A DNA stretch of 64,000 bases from Lachnospiraceae bacterium KM106-2 (lineage in GTDB: Bacteria; Bacillota; Clostridia; Lachnospirales; Lachnospiraceae): contig AP018794.1 in assembly GCA_009731425.1 (NCBI GenBank), forward strand, positions 558,001 to 622,000, given 5' to 3'. The translations under genes were made by a program, and so were the position numbers. Below, piece by piece: positions 7,797-16,995 of the stretch. The notes below the pieces were generated by a model, which had not been told where the DNA came from, searched no databases, and was given only the letters and a program-made list of their open reading frames with translations. The stretch's first letter is position 1, and each line of letters begins with the position of its first letter.

Positions 7797-10085
7797 ATGA
7801 AAATAAGTATTATCAAGAGAAATGGTAAACAAGAGCCATTATGTGTAGAAAAGACGAAGAGAATGGTTCGCTATGCCTGTGAGGGGATAGAAGGCTGTGA
7901 TCCGATTGAATTAGAACTTGATTCTCAGATCCAATTTATAGATGGGATGACAACAAAGAATATTCAAAAAGTATTGATTCAGACAGCGATTGAGAAAGTA
8001 ATATCAACTGCACGCGATGATTATGGTAATACATTTCGTAAGACAAATACAAACTGGCAGTATGTTGCTGCAAGATTGTATGCGTATGATTTATATAAAG
8101 AGGCTGCCATTCAGCGTGGATATACTCATTTCGGATATGGAGATTATTATACATTAGTAAAGATGTTAACGGATGCAGAATGTTACGGTAGCTATCTTTT
8201 AGAAAATTACTCCAAAGCAGAGGTAGAAGAATTAGGTTCTTACATTAGAGAAGAACGTGACGAACTATTCAATTATGAAGGAATTAAACTTTTATCCGAT
8301 CGTTACTTAGTAAGAGGTTATAACAAAGAGGTCATGGAACTTCCACAGGAACGATTCATGACAATTGCAATGCATTTAGCGATTCCAGAGGGAGAAAACC
8401 GTGTTAAATATGCGAAAGAGTTCTATGATCTTTTAAGCCAGCTTAAGATGACCGTAGCGACTCCGACCCTTGCCAATGCAGGAACGAAGTTCTATCAATT
8501 AAGCAGCTGTTTCATTTCGACAGTAGGAGATAACTTATGGTCTATCTATGATGTAAACCAGAAGTTTTCTAGCGTAAGTAAACATGGTGGAGCACTTGGT
8601 ATCTACCTTGGAAAGGTACGTGCCTTAAACAGTGAGATCCGTGGATTTAAGAACGCCAGTGGAGGTGTTATCCCTTGGATCCGTTTATACAATGATACTG
8701 CTGTAGCAGTAGATCAGCTTGGAAGAAGAAAAGGTGGGGCTACCGTAACGCTTGATATCTGGCATGCAGATCTTTATGAATTCTTAGAATTAAGAACCAA
8801 TAATGGTGATGATCGACGTAAAGCTCATGATATCTTCCCGGCACTCTCAGTTCCGGATCTATTTATGGAACGTTTGATCAATCGTGAAGAATTTTCATTA
8901 TTTGATCCTTATATGGTTCAAAAAGTGATGGGATATTCCTTAGAAGATTTCTATGACGATAAAGAAAAAGAATTTACAAAACGTTATTTAGAATGCGAAG
9001 CAAATCTTGCAATCCCTCGTGTCAGTGTACCAGCACTTGATATTATGAAACGTATTATGAAGAGCGCAGTAGAGACAGGAACACCATTCATTTTCTTTAG
9101 AGATATTGTAAATCGTGCAAATCCGAATAAGCATAATGGTATGATCTACGCATCTAACCTTTGTCATGAGATCGCTCAAAATATGAGTGAAAGTGAATTT
9201 ATTCAAGAGCAATGCCAGGATGAAGATGGAAATACGATCATCGTAACTAAGGTTCAATCAGGTGATATGGTTACTTGTAATCTTAACTCGATTAATCTTG
9301 GTAAGATCACGAAAGAAGAACTTGCTAAGAATATTCCATTACAGATCCGTATGCTAGATAACGTAATTACGTTAAATCAATCACCGGTTATGGAAGCGAA
9401 AATTACAAGTGAAAAATACCGTGCGATCGGACTTGGAACAAGCGGATATCATCATTACCTTGTAAACAATGGAATTCGTTGGGAAAGCGAAGAACATTAT
9501 CAAGCAGCAGATGAGTTATTTGAAGAGATTGCTTATCAGGCAATTAAAGCAAGTATGGAACTTGCCAAAGAAAAAGGCTCTTATCCTGTGTTTGAAGGTA
9601 GCGAATGGCAAACAGGTGAATATTTCGCAAGAAGAAATTATACAAGCGAACGTTTTGTGAAGTTACAAGAAGAGATCAAGCAAAATGGTATGAGAAATGG
9701 TTATATTATGGCGGTTGCGCCAACTGGAAGTACGTCTAATATTGCCAATACTACGGCAGGTATCGATCCGATCTTTATGAAATCCTTCATTGAAGAGAAG
9801 AAAGGAAGTTTCATTCCTAAGACTGCACCAGATCTTAATGATTCTAACTTCTGGTTATACCAGGAAGCTCATCATATCAACCAGTTCGTAAGTATTAAAG
9901 CTTGTGGTATCAGACAACGTCATGTTGATCAAGCACAATCCTTTAATTTATATATCACGCCTAATGTTAAAGCGATCGATATTTTGAATATGTATATCGA
10001 ATGCTGGAAGAATGGTGTGAAGACGATCTACTATGTTAGAAATCAATCATTAGAAATGGATGAATGTTCAAGCTGCAGCAGCTAA
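7797..10085 (+). CDS. nrdA: Ribonucleoside-diphosphate reductase, alpha subunit (class Ia)
   Basis: The catalytic subunit reduces ribonucleoside diphosphates to deoxyribonucleotides with the radical-bearing beta subunit encoded next. The 762 residues comprise an N-terminal ATP-cone (ISIIKRNGKQEPL, about 1-95) and then the ten-stranded barrel. The barrel has TPTLANAGT, SSCFISTVGD with an active-site Cys, the NLCHEI block with the thiyl-radical Cys, and VTCNLNSINLG with the second redox Cys. MAVAPTGSTSNIANTT is the late conserved motif. The C-terminus CSSCSS is the mobile redox Cys pair recharged by thioredoxin or glutaredoxin. ATG 7797 follows GAAAGG. No clear NrdR box was found upstream. Confidence 0.95.
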   Translation: MKISIIKRNGKQEPLCVEKTKRMVRYACEGIEGCDPIELELDSQIQFIDGMTTKNIQKVLIQTAIEKVISTARDDYGNTFRKTNTNWQYVAARLYAYDLYKEAAIQRGYTHFGYGDYYTLVKMLTDAECYGSYLLENYSKAEVEELGSYIREERDELFNYEGIKLLSDRYLVRGYNKEVMELPQERFMTIAMHLAIPEGENRVKYAKEFYDLLSQLKMTVATPTLANAGTKFYQLSSCFISTVGDNLWSIYDVNQKFSSVSKHGGALGIYLGKVRALNSEIRGFKNASGGVIPWIRLYNDTAVAVDQLGRRKGGATVTLDIWHADLYEFLELRTNNGDDRRKAHDIFPALSVPDLFMERLINREEFSLFDPYMVQKVMGYSLEDFYDDKEKEFTKRYLECEANLAIPRVSVPALDIMKRIMKSAVETGTPFIFFRDIVNRANPNKHNGMIYASNLCHEIAQNMSESEFIQEQCQDEDGNTIIVTKVQSGDMVTCNLNSINLGKITKEELAKNIPLQIRMLDNVITLNQSPVMEAKITSEKYRAIGLGTSGYHHYLVNNGIRWESEEHYQAADELFEEIAYQAIKASMELAKEKGSYPVFEGSEWQTGEYFARRNYTSERFVKLQEEIKQNGMRNGYIMAVAPTGSTSNIANTTAGIDPIFMKSFIEEKKGSFIPKTAPDLNDSNFWLYQEAHHINQFVSIKACGIRQRHVDQAQSFNLYITPNVKAIDILNMYIECWKNGVKTIYYVRNQSLEMDECSSCSS

Positions 10086-10099
10086 AAAGGAGTAATAAC

Positions 10100-11128
10100 A
10101 TGAATAAGAAAAAAATATTTAATGAATTTGGACTTCGTGGAACACAGTCCATCATTAATGGAAATACAACGAATTTAAGAGAGTGGAATCGTATTAAGTA
10201 TGACTGGGCGAGAACCATGTATCGTACGATGTTAAATAACTTCTGGATTCCGGAAGAAATATCTCTAAGTGAAGATGTAAAGCAGTTTGCTTATTTGACA
10301 GATGGAGAACGTAATGCATTTGATCGAATCATTTCCTTTTTGAATTTTCTTGATTCTGTTCAATCAGAAAATTTACCAAACCTCTCTCGTTATGTAACAG
10401 CATCAGAGGTGTCTTCTCTATTGAATATCCAGGCATTCCAAGAAGAAATCCATGCTCAGAGTTATTCTTATATTTTGGATACCGTAACGAATCCTGTTAC
10501 AAGAGATGAAATCTATGATATGTGGCGTGTAGACGAGCATCTGTTAAAAAGAAATCGTTTTATTGCCAGTATCTATCAACAATTTAATGAAGAAGCAACA
10601 CAAGAGAACTTTATTAAAGTTGTGATCGCAAACTATATTTTAGAGGGAATTTATTTTTACTCTGGTTTCAGTTTCTTCTATACCCTTGCCAGACAAGGAA
10701 AGATGACTGCGACAAGTACGATCTTTAAGTATATCAACCGTGATGAGGTTACTCACTTAGTATTATTCCAGAATATCTTAAGAGAGTTAAAGACAGAAAA
10801 TCCAGATCTTTTTACAGCAGAGTTAGAAGAAGAAATTCGTGATATGATGCGTACAGGTGTGGAACATGAAATTGAATGGGGACAATATGTAACTAACAAT
10901 GAAATCTTAGGTCTTAACAATGATTTGATCGAATCTTATATTAAATATTTATCAAATCTAAGATTACGTGCGATTGGAATTCAAGAACTCTATCCTGAAA
11001 TTGATAAGCATCCGATGGAATGGATTGAAAATTTCTCAAATCTAAATAGTACAAAGACTGATTTCTTTGAGGCAAAGGTAACGAATTATACCAAAGCAGC
11101 TGCTTATGATTTTGATGATCTTGTATAG
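10100..11128 (+). CDS. nrdB: Ribonucleoside-diphosphate reductase, beta subunit (class Ia)
   Basis: The diiron-tyrosyl-radical subunit that activates NrdA. The 342 residues hold the expected ligand blocks: FLDSVQ with the first Asp, FQEEIHAQSYSY carrying a Glu, a His and the Tyr that aligns with the E. coli radical tyrosine, ILEGIYFYSGF with another Glu, and RDEVTHLVLFQ with Glu and His. ATG 10100 lies 7 bases after AAAAAGGAG. Upstream in-frame codons overlap the nrdA end and are unlikely. The 14-base gap to nrdA shows an operon. No strong terminator follows immediately. Confidence 0.95.
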   Translation: MNKKKIFNEFGLRGTQSIINGNTTNLREWNRIKYDWARTMYRTMLNNFWIPEEISLSEDVKQFAYLTDGERNAFDRIISFLNFLDSVQSENLPNLSRYVTASEVSSLLNIQAFQEEIHAQSYSYILDTVTNPVTRDEIYDMWRVDEHLLKRNRFIASIYQQFNEEATQENFIKVVIANYILEGIYFYSGFSFFYTLARQGKMTATSTIFKYINRDEVTHLVLFQNILRELKTENPDLFTAELEEEIRDMMRTGVEHEIEWGQYVTNNEILGLNNDLIESYIKYLSNLRLRAIGIQELYPEIDKHPMEWIENFSNLNSTKTDFFEAKVTNYTKAAAYDFDDLV

Positions 11129-11218
11129 TTATAATTTGAGTATTACCTTTAATTAATTAGTATTTGACCTTTAAAATTAAATAAATTAAGTTTTAATACG
11201 TAATTTTTACGAAAAATA

Positions 11219-11247
11219 TTGCAATATATAAGATGTAAATTTATAAT
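11219..11247 (+). promoter_or_regulatory. Strong sigma-A promoter of a small transcript before gdhA
   Basis: TTGCAA (11219-11224), a 17-base spacer and a perfect TATAAT (11242-11247). It would start a transcript near 11254 that meets a terminator at 11341-11371, before gdhA. Confidence 0.75.
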
Positions 11248-11253
11248 ATTTGT

Positions 11254-11371
11254 AAAAGATAAGGTGTATATCGTGACTTAGGTACTTATCAGTCGCAGGG
11301 GCTTTTGACAGGATAAACTACTGGGAATGTTTATCCTGTTAGAAAGTCATACATAATGCTTTCTTTTTTTT
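11254..11371 (+). ncRNA. Candidate small structured RNA or leader upstream of gdhA
   Basis: About 118 bases run from a strong promoter to an intrinsic terminator with no open frame of note. Predicted pairings by eye are GATAAG/CTTATC near the 5' end, a perfect 11-bp stem ACAGGATAAAC/GTTTATCCTGT (11308-11339), and the terminator stem. A 7-base AGGTGTA (11262-11268) is complementary to TACACCT after the terminator (11408-11414). It could be a free-standing sRNA or a regulated leader of gdhA. I do not recognise a known riboswitch core. Confidence 0.5.
11341..11371 (+). terminator. Intrinsic terminator between the nrdB 3' region and gdhA
   Basis: AGAAAG(T)CAT pairs with ATGCTTTCT and is followed by eight T residues. 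Confidence 0.75.
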
Positions 11372-11444
11372 AGAAAAGACGCTTTACAAGTGTGAATTGA
11401 TAAAGGGTACACCTATGCTTTAGAATAAATTAAAAGGAGATTGA

Positions 11445-12782
<1,338 letters not shown>

Positions 12783-12800
12783 TTTTTGTTTTGGCTTTTG

Positions 12801-12828
12801 GGGAGGTCCGTTTTGGGCCTCCTTTTTT
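12801..12828 (+). terminator. Intrinsic terminator of gdhA
   Basis: GGAGGTCC pairs with GGGCCTCC (one G-U) across a GTTTT loop, followed by six T residues. Confidence 0.85.
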
Positions 12829-12845
12829 GCTTGTGAGGGGTGTGA

Positions 12846-13059
12846 GCCTTCCCCGGGTGCGGATTTGATGTTCTTTCTTCGGCCCAACGCAGGGCGCGAT
12901 TTTAGGGCAGCTGCCGATTGGCAGCTTTTATGCAGGCTTGAAAAAGGGAGGAGTGGAAACGAAATTGTTTCCTCTCCTCCCTTTTGTCAATCCTTGCCCT
13001 AAAATCGCTTCCTGCTGATGGCTCCTCAGAAAGAACATCAAATCCGCGTAGGGGAAGGC
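12846..13059. repeat. 214-bp nested imperfect palindrome
   Basis: Four paired blocks are nested around one centre. A 9-bp outer arm (12846-12854 with 13051-13059) is followed by a 20-bp perfect arm (12859-12878 with 13028-13047), a 14-bp perfect arm (12896-12909 with 12995-13008), and an inner stem of 12 + 6 bp with one mismatch (12942-12960 with 12967-12985, loop GAAATT). An extra small hairpin AGCTGCC/GGCAGCT lies in the left arm. It is GC-rich for the region and has no convincing protein. It could be a MITE-like element or a large RNA hairpin. Confidence 0.8.
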
Positions 13060-13223
13060 AATTTACGGTACTGGCTGTACGGAAGGACTGCAGACTTAAG
13101 GATTGTGACAAGGGATTGCAGGATTGGCTGGGATAGAGTTTTAGGGATGTGAATTTCTGCGCTAAAGCTTAGAAATTCGCCACAGCTTGTAAGGATAAGC
13201 TGCGGCAGTTGGGGTGGCTAGTG
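13060..13223. other. Non-coding stretch with small hairpins
   Basis: Between the palindrome and the tandem array I see only short inverted repeats: GAATTTCT/AGAAATTC around 13150-13180 and CAGCTT/AAGCTG around 13190. No gene is supported. Confidence 0.4.
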
Positions 13224-14058
13224 GAGGTGGTTGGAATGCCGTGAGAGAGTATCAGACGGACGGCGGCTGTCTTGCTGCGCGCGCCAGCGCCTGGTTGGGG
13301 GAGTTTGTTTGTGGTGGGATGAGGATTGTTAGTGAGGTGGTTGGAACGCCGTGAGAGAATGTCAGACGGACGGCGGCTGTCTTGCTGCGCGCGCCAGCGC
13401 CTGGTTGGGGGAGTTTGTTTGTGGTGGGATGAGGATTGTTAGTGAGGTGGTTGGAATGCCGTGAGAGAGTATCAGACGGACGGCGGCTGTCTTGCTGCGC
13501 GCGCCAGCGCCTGATTTGGGAAGTTTGTTTGTGGTGGAATGGGGATTGTTAGTGAGATGGATGGAAATGCCGGGAGAGAATGTCAGACGGACGGTGACTG
13601 TCTTGCTGCGCACGCCAGCGCCTGGTTTGGGAAGTTTGTTTGTGGCGGGATGAGGATTGTTAGTGAGATGGATGGAAATGCCGGGAGAGAATGTCAGACG
13701 GACGGCGGCTGTCTTGCTGCGCGCGCCAGCGCCTGGTTTGGGAAGTTTGTTTGTGGCGGGATGGGGATTGTTAGTGAGATGGATGGAAATGCCGGGAGAG
13801 AATGTCAGACGGACGGTGACTGTCTTGCTGCGCGCCAGCGCCTGATTTGGGGAGTTTGTTTGTGGTGGAATGGGGATTGTTGGTGAGATGGATGGAACTC
13901 CGTGAGAGATTGTCAGACGGACGGCGACTGTCTTGCTGCGCGCGCCAGCGCCTGGTTTGGGAAGTTTGTTTGTGGCGGGATGAGGATTGTTAGTGAGACG
14001 GTGGCTGTCTCACTGCGTCCGCCAGCGCCTGTGGTAGGTTTCTTTGTGGTGCTAGTGG
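13224..14058. repeat. Tandem array of about 110-bp units (7 full plus 1 partial)
   Basis: Units begin at 13224, 13334, 13444, 13554, 13665, 13776, 13885 and 13995 (truncated and diverged), giving lengths of 109-111 bp. Each has a variable G/T-rich flank and a conserved GC-rich core with CAGACGGACG, GGCTGTCTTGCTGCGC and the mini-palindrome CCAGCGCCTGG. Unit length is not a constant multiple of three and there is no ribosome site, so it is not a repeat protein. Neighbouring units are most alike in two groups (1-3 and 4-7), suggesting stepwise expansion. The plus strand is strongly G/T-biased. Confidence 0.9.
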
Positions 14059-14098
14059 AGGGGTGTGTTATAATTGGAGTAGAGGAGATGTTACGATA

Positions 14099-14647
14099 AT
14101 GCGTAGAAGTACATATATAGTGAAGTGTTTTTCTGTTGTTAGTGTGATAGCGACTGTGTTGGGGCTATGTTATTGGAATTGGTTACGTACATTTTTATTG
14201 TTAGGACTGTGTTTGATTGGTTTTGGTATTTCTCTTTTGGTCAAGGGGAAAGTGTGTGCTTTTTTTAATTTTCTTTGTTTTGTTTTGTTAGCGGGGAGTT
14301 TGTTTTTGGGGCATTTGAACAAGCCGAGTGATGAGGTGATTTGGAATCGTCGTAATGTGGTGGTGAGGGAGATTTTGGATGGTAAGCTAGTTGCCGATGA
14401 TAATGGGGTGATCAATCTGCCGGATGGGGAGAGGTATCGTGACATTTCGGACAGCGATCGTGTTGTTCTTTTAGTAGATGGTAATCGTAGGGGGATTTAT
14501 TTTTATATTGATCAGGGATTATTGGAGTCTTCGACGGGGTATTTGTATTTAACTGATCGGGTTAGTAAGGGGAAGTGTGATGATAGTTATCGTCTTGTGA
14601 ATTTTAAGCATCTGAGGGGGAGGTGGTATCAGTGTGCTACGGACTGA
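14099..14647 (+). CDS. Hypothetical membrane protein (three predicted membrane segments)
   Basis: A 182-residue protein of no recognised family. Three hydrophobic segments lie within the first 80 or so residues (VVSVIATVLGLCYW, FLLLGLCLIGFGISLLV, FFNFLCFVLLAGSLFL). A soluble tail of about 100 residues follows with VVVREILDGKLV, GERYRDISDSDRVVLLVDG and a basic C-terminus. ATG 14099 follows GAGGAG at 11 bases; a TATAAT (14069-14074) sits just upstream at the edge of the repeat array. Codons are G/T-rich (TTG, GGG, GTG) unlike neighbours, which hints at a different origin together with the array. It could be a recently acquired gene. Function is unknown. Confidence 0.65.
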   Translation: MRRSTYIVKCFSVVSVIATVLGLCYWNWLRTFLLLGLCLIGFGISLLVKGKVCAFFNFLCFVLLAGSLFLGHLNKPSDEVIWNRRNVVVREILDGKLVADDNGVINLPDGERYRDISDSDRVVLLVDGNRRGIYFYIDQGLLESSTGYLYLTDRVSKGKCDDSYRLVNFKHLRGRWYQCATD

Positions 14648-14671
14648 TAGGTAGGGCGTTTGGAATATTTT

Positions 14672-14700
14672 TTGAATCTTTGTAAAATATATGGTATGAT
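14672..14700 (+). promoter_or_regulatory. Sigma-A promoter of the winged-helix regulator
   Basis: TTGAAT (14672-14677), a 17-base spacer and TATGAT (14695-14700), 35 bases before the first possible start codon. Confidence 0.65.
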
Positions 14701-14706
14701 AAAAAA

Positions 14707-14720
14707 ATGTAGATTTACAT
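14707..14720. promoter_or_regulatory. Candidate operator ATGTA-GATT-TACAT
   Basis: A perfect 5-bp inverted repeat with a 4-base spacer sits at the expected transcription start of the regulator gene, a common position for autorepression by ArsR-like proteins. This is short and could occur by chance. Confidence 0.4.
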
Positions 14721-14734
14721 AGAAAAGGAGATAG

Positions 14735-15685
14735 GTGGTACTTTCGGGTATCGGGTTGATTATGAGAAAATTAATTGAGTTGAATTTGGATCAGGATAAG
14801 CAATTGAATTTATTGGGGAAAGCGTTATCGGTTAAGACGCGTCTTGATATTTTGCGTATTTTGATGAAGGAACCGATGAATATTAATGAGATTGGTTCGG
14901 CGCTTCATATACCGGCTTCTTCTTGTGCGGCACATGTGAAGGTGCTAGAGGAGGCTGGGTTGATTAAGACTTCTTTACAGCCAGGGATTCGTGGTTCTAT
15001 GAAATTATGTGAGGTCGTGATCGATAATATTAATATTGATTTCCAGACAGATGGCAGAGTGAACGAGAATGTTGAGGTCATCAATATGCCGATTGGGAAT
15101 TATGTGGATTATAAGGTGGCACCTACTTGTGGGTTGGTTAGTGAGAAGGGACCGATCGATGAGGAGGATGAGCCTCGTTGTTTCTATAATCCTAGTCGTA
15201 CGGATGCAAAGATGTTATGGGTGGGACGAGGTTATGTGGAATATCGTTTTCCTAATAACTGCATCTTGAATAAAAAGGTGAGCAAGCTGGAACTCTCTTG
15301 TGAGATTTGTAGTGAGGATCATGAGTATAATTTGGATTGTCCTTCAGATCTTACGGTTTGGGTAAATGGAAATGAGGTTGGTACGTTTACTTGTCCGAGT
15401 GATTTTGGTGGCAGACGTGGTAAGTTAAATCCTGACTGGTGGCCGGATAAGAATACACAGTATGGACTTTTAAAGACTTGGAGTATTGATTGTAATGGCA
15501 GCTATATTGATGGAGTGGAAACGAAGAAGAGTGCGATCCATTCTTACAAATTAAATGAGAATGACTATATATCCGTTCGTATCGGTATGAAGGATGATGC
15601 GGTTAATATGGGTGGTATGAATCTGTTTGGTGACTGTTTCGGTGATTATGCACAGAATATTGTTATGAAATTGTACTTTTCATAA
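14735..15685 (+). CDS. ArsR-like winged-helix regulator with beta-rich C-terminal half
   Basis: The N-terminal part (about residues 15-85) is a winged-helix DNA-binding domain of ArsR type: LLGKALSVKTRLDILRILM, then NINEIGSALHIPASSCAAHVK and LEEAGLIKT. The remaining 220 residues are rich in Cys, Trp and Asp (LTVWVNGNEVGTFTCPSDFG, NPDWWPDKN) and look like a beta-sandwich ligand or sugar-sensing domain; I do not recognise the family. The gene precedes galK-galE and may sense a carbohydrate and control them, which is inference. AAAGGAG favours the GTG at 14735 with a tight 4-base gap; ATG 14762 (MRKLIELN) is the alternative start. Confidence 0.75.
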   Translation: MVLSGIGLIMRKLIELNLDQDKQLNLLGKALSVKTRLDILRILMKEPMNINEIGSALHIPASSCAAHVKVLEEAGLIKTSLQPGIRGSMKLCEVVIDNINIDFQTDGRVNENVEVINMPIGNYVDYKVAPTCGLVSEKGPIDEEDEPRCFYNPSRTDAKMLWVGRGYVEYRFPNNCILNKKVSKLELSCEICSEDHEYNLDCPSDLTVWVNGNEVGTFTCPSDFGGRRGKLNPDWWPDKNTQYGLLKTWSIDCNGSYIDGVETKKSAIHSYKLNENDYISVRIGMKDDAVNMGGMNLFGDCFGDYAQNIVMKLYFS

Positions 15686-15696
15686 CAAAAATTATG

Positions 15697-15725
15697 TTTA
15701 CAAATCGAATTCATGGAGTTATAAT
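15697..15725 (+). promoter_or_regulatory. Strong sigma-A promoter of galK-galE
   Basis: TTTACA (15697-15702), a 17-base spacer and a perfect TATAAT (15720-15725), with a leader of about 75 bases before galK. Confidence 0.75.
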
Positions 15726-15803
15726 AAATTAAAAGAACAGAATAATTGTTTTAATACAAAAAAGCTGTAATAAACAAAATTGATGGACATGAAGGAGATA
15801 GGT

Positions 15804-16970
15804 ATGAAAGAACAATTACAAAAACGATTCAGCGATGTATTTGGGGATACATCAAAAACAGAAGTATATTTCGCACCAGGACGAGTTAATTTAATTGGTG
15901 AACATACTGATTATAATGGTGGACATGTTTTCCCATGTGCATTAACGATTGGTACTTATGCAGTAGCAAAGAAAAATGAGGATCGTAAACTTCGCTTTTA
16001 TTCTACTAACTTTGAAGATCTTGGCGTGATCGAATCTTCTATCGATGATCTTGTTTACAAGAAAGAGCAAGATTGGACAAATTATCCACTTGGTGTTATG
16101 TGGGCGATGAAAGAAAAAGGATTTGAGATGACCCATGGACTTGATATACTATATTGTGGTACAATTCCTAATAAGTCAGGTTTATCATCATCAGCATCAA
16201 TCGAAGTATTAACTGCATTTATTTTAAAAGAAGAATTTGGTTTTGATTTAAATATGGTAGATGTTTCATTAATCTGTCAGTTTGCTGAAAATAAATTTAA
16301 CGGTGTTAACTGTGGTATCATGGATCAGTTTGCAATTGCTATGGGTAAAAAGGATTCTGCAATTTTCCTTGATACAGCTACATTAAAATACGAATATGCA
16401 CCAGTAGTATTAGATGGTGTGAAGATCGTAATTGCAAATACGAATAAATCAAGAGGCCTTGGTGATTCTAAGTACAACGAACGTCGTGCAGAATGCGAAC
16501 AAGCATTAGAAGAATTAAAGACAGTTGTAGATATCAAAGAACTTGGTGAATTATCGGAAGAGCAATTCGAAGAACATAAAGCAGCAATTAAATCTGATAT
16601 TAGAAGAAAAAGAGCAAAACATGCAGTTTATGAAAATCAAAGAACAATTAAAGCAGTAGAAGCTTTAAAAAATAATGATTTAGCACTCTTTGGAAAACTT
16701 ATGATCGCTTCTCATGATTCTTTAAGAGATGATTATGAAGTGACAGGAAAAGAATTAGATACTTTAGTTGCAACTGCATTACAACAAGATGGTGTAATTG
16801 GTTCGCGTATGACAGGTGCTGGATTTGGCGGATGTGCTGTCAGCCTTGTAAAGGAAGAAGCTGTCGATGCTTTTGTTGAAAATGTAGGCAAAGTATATAA
16901 AAAAGAAATAGGTTATGCAGCAGATTTTTATGTAGTTGAAATTGGTGACGGCCCAAGACATATCAAATAA
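15804..16970 (+). CDS. galK: Galactokinase
   Basis: Phosphorylates D-galactose to galactose 1-phosphate in the Leloir pathway. The 388-residue GHMP kinase has the galactokinase signature GRVNLIGEHTDYNGG near the N-terminus, the ATP-binding GLSSSAS motif at about 132, the MDQFAIAMG block with the catalytic Asp, and GAGFGGCAVSL near the C-terminus. ATG 15804 lies 6 bases after AAGGAGA; in-frame TTG and ATG codons further upstream precede that site. galE follows after 25 bases with its own AAGGAG site. No galT is present in this window. Confidence 0.96.
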   Translation: MKEQLQKRFSDVFGDTSKTEVYFAPGRVNLIGEHTDYNGGHVFPCALTIGTYAVAKKNEDRKLRFYSTNFEDLGVIESSIDDLVYKKEQDWTNYPLGVMWAMKEKGFEMTHGLDILYCGTIPNKSGLSSSASIEVLTAFILKEEFGFDLNMVDVSLICQFAENKFNGVNCGIMDQFAIAMGKKDSAIFLDTATLKYEYAPVVLDGVKIVIANTNKSRGLGDSKYNERRAECEQALEELKTVVDIKELGELSEEQFEEHKAAIKSDIRRKRAKHAVYENQRTIKAVEALKNNDLALFGKLMIASHDSLRDDYEVTGKELDTLVATALQQDGVIGSRMTGAGFGGCAVSLVKEEAVDAFVENVGKVYKKEIGYAADFYVVEIGDGPRHIK

Positions 16971-16995
16971 AGTTATAGAAAAGGAGATAGATAGT

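Noticed and set aside
13224-14058. CRISPR array
   Set aside because: Units are about 110 bp with gradual divergence, with no short constant repeat alternating with unique spacers, and no cas genes are present.
13362-14099. Several frames of 60-115 codons through the tandem array on both strands
   Set aside because: They only reflect the repeat. Unit lengths of 109, 110 and 111 bases break the frame, and no start has a ribosome site.
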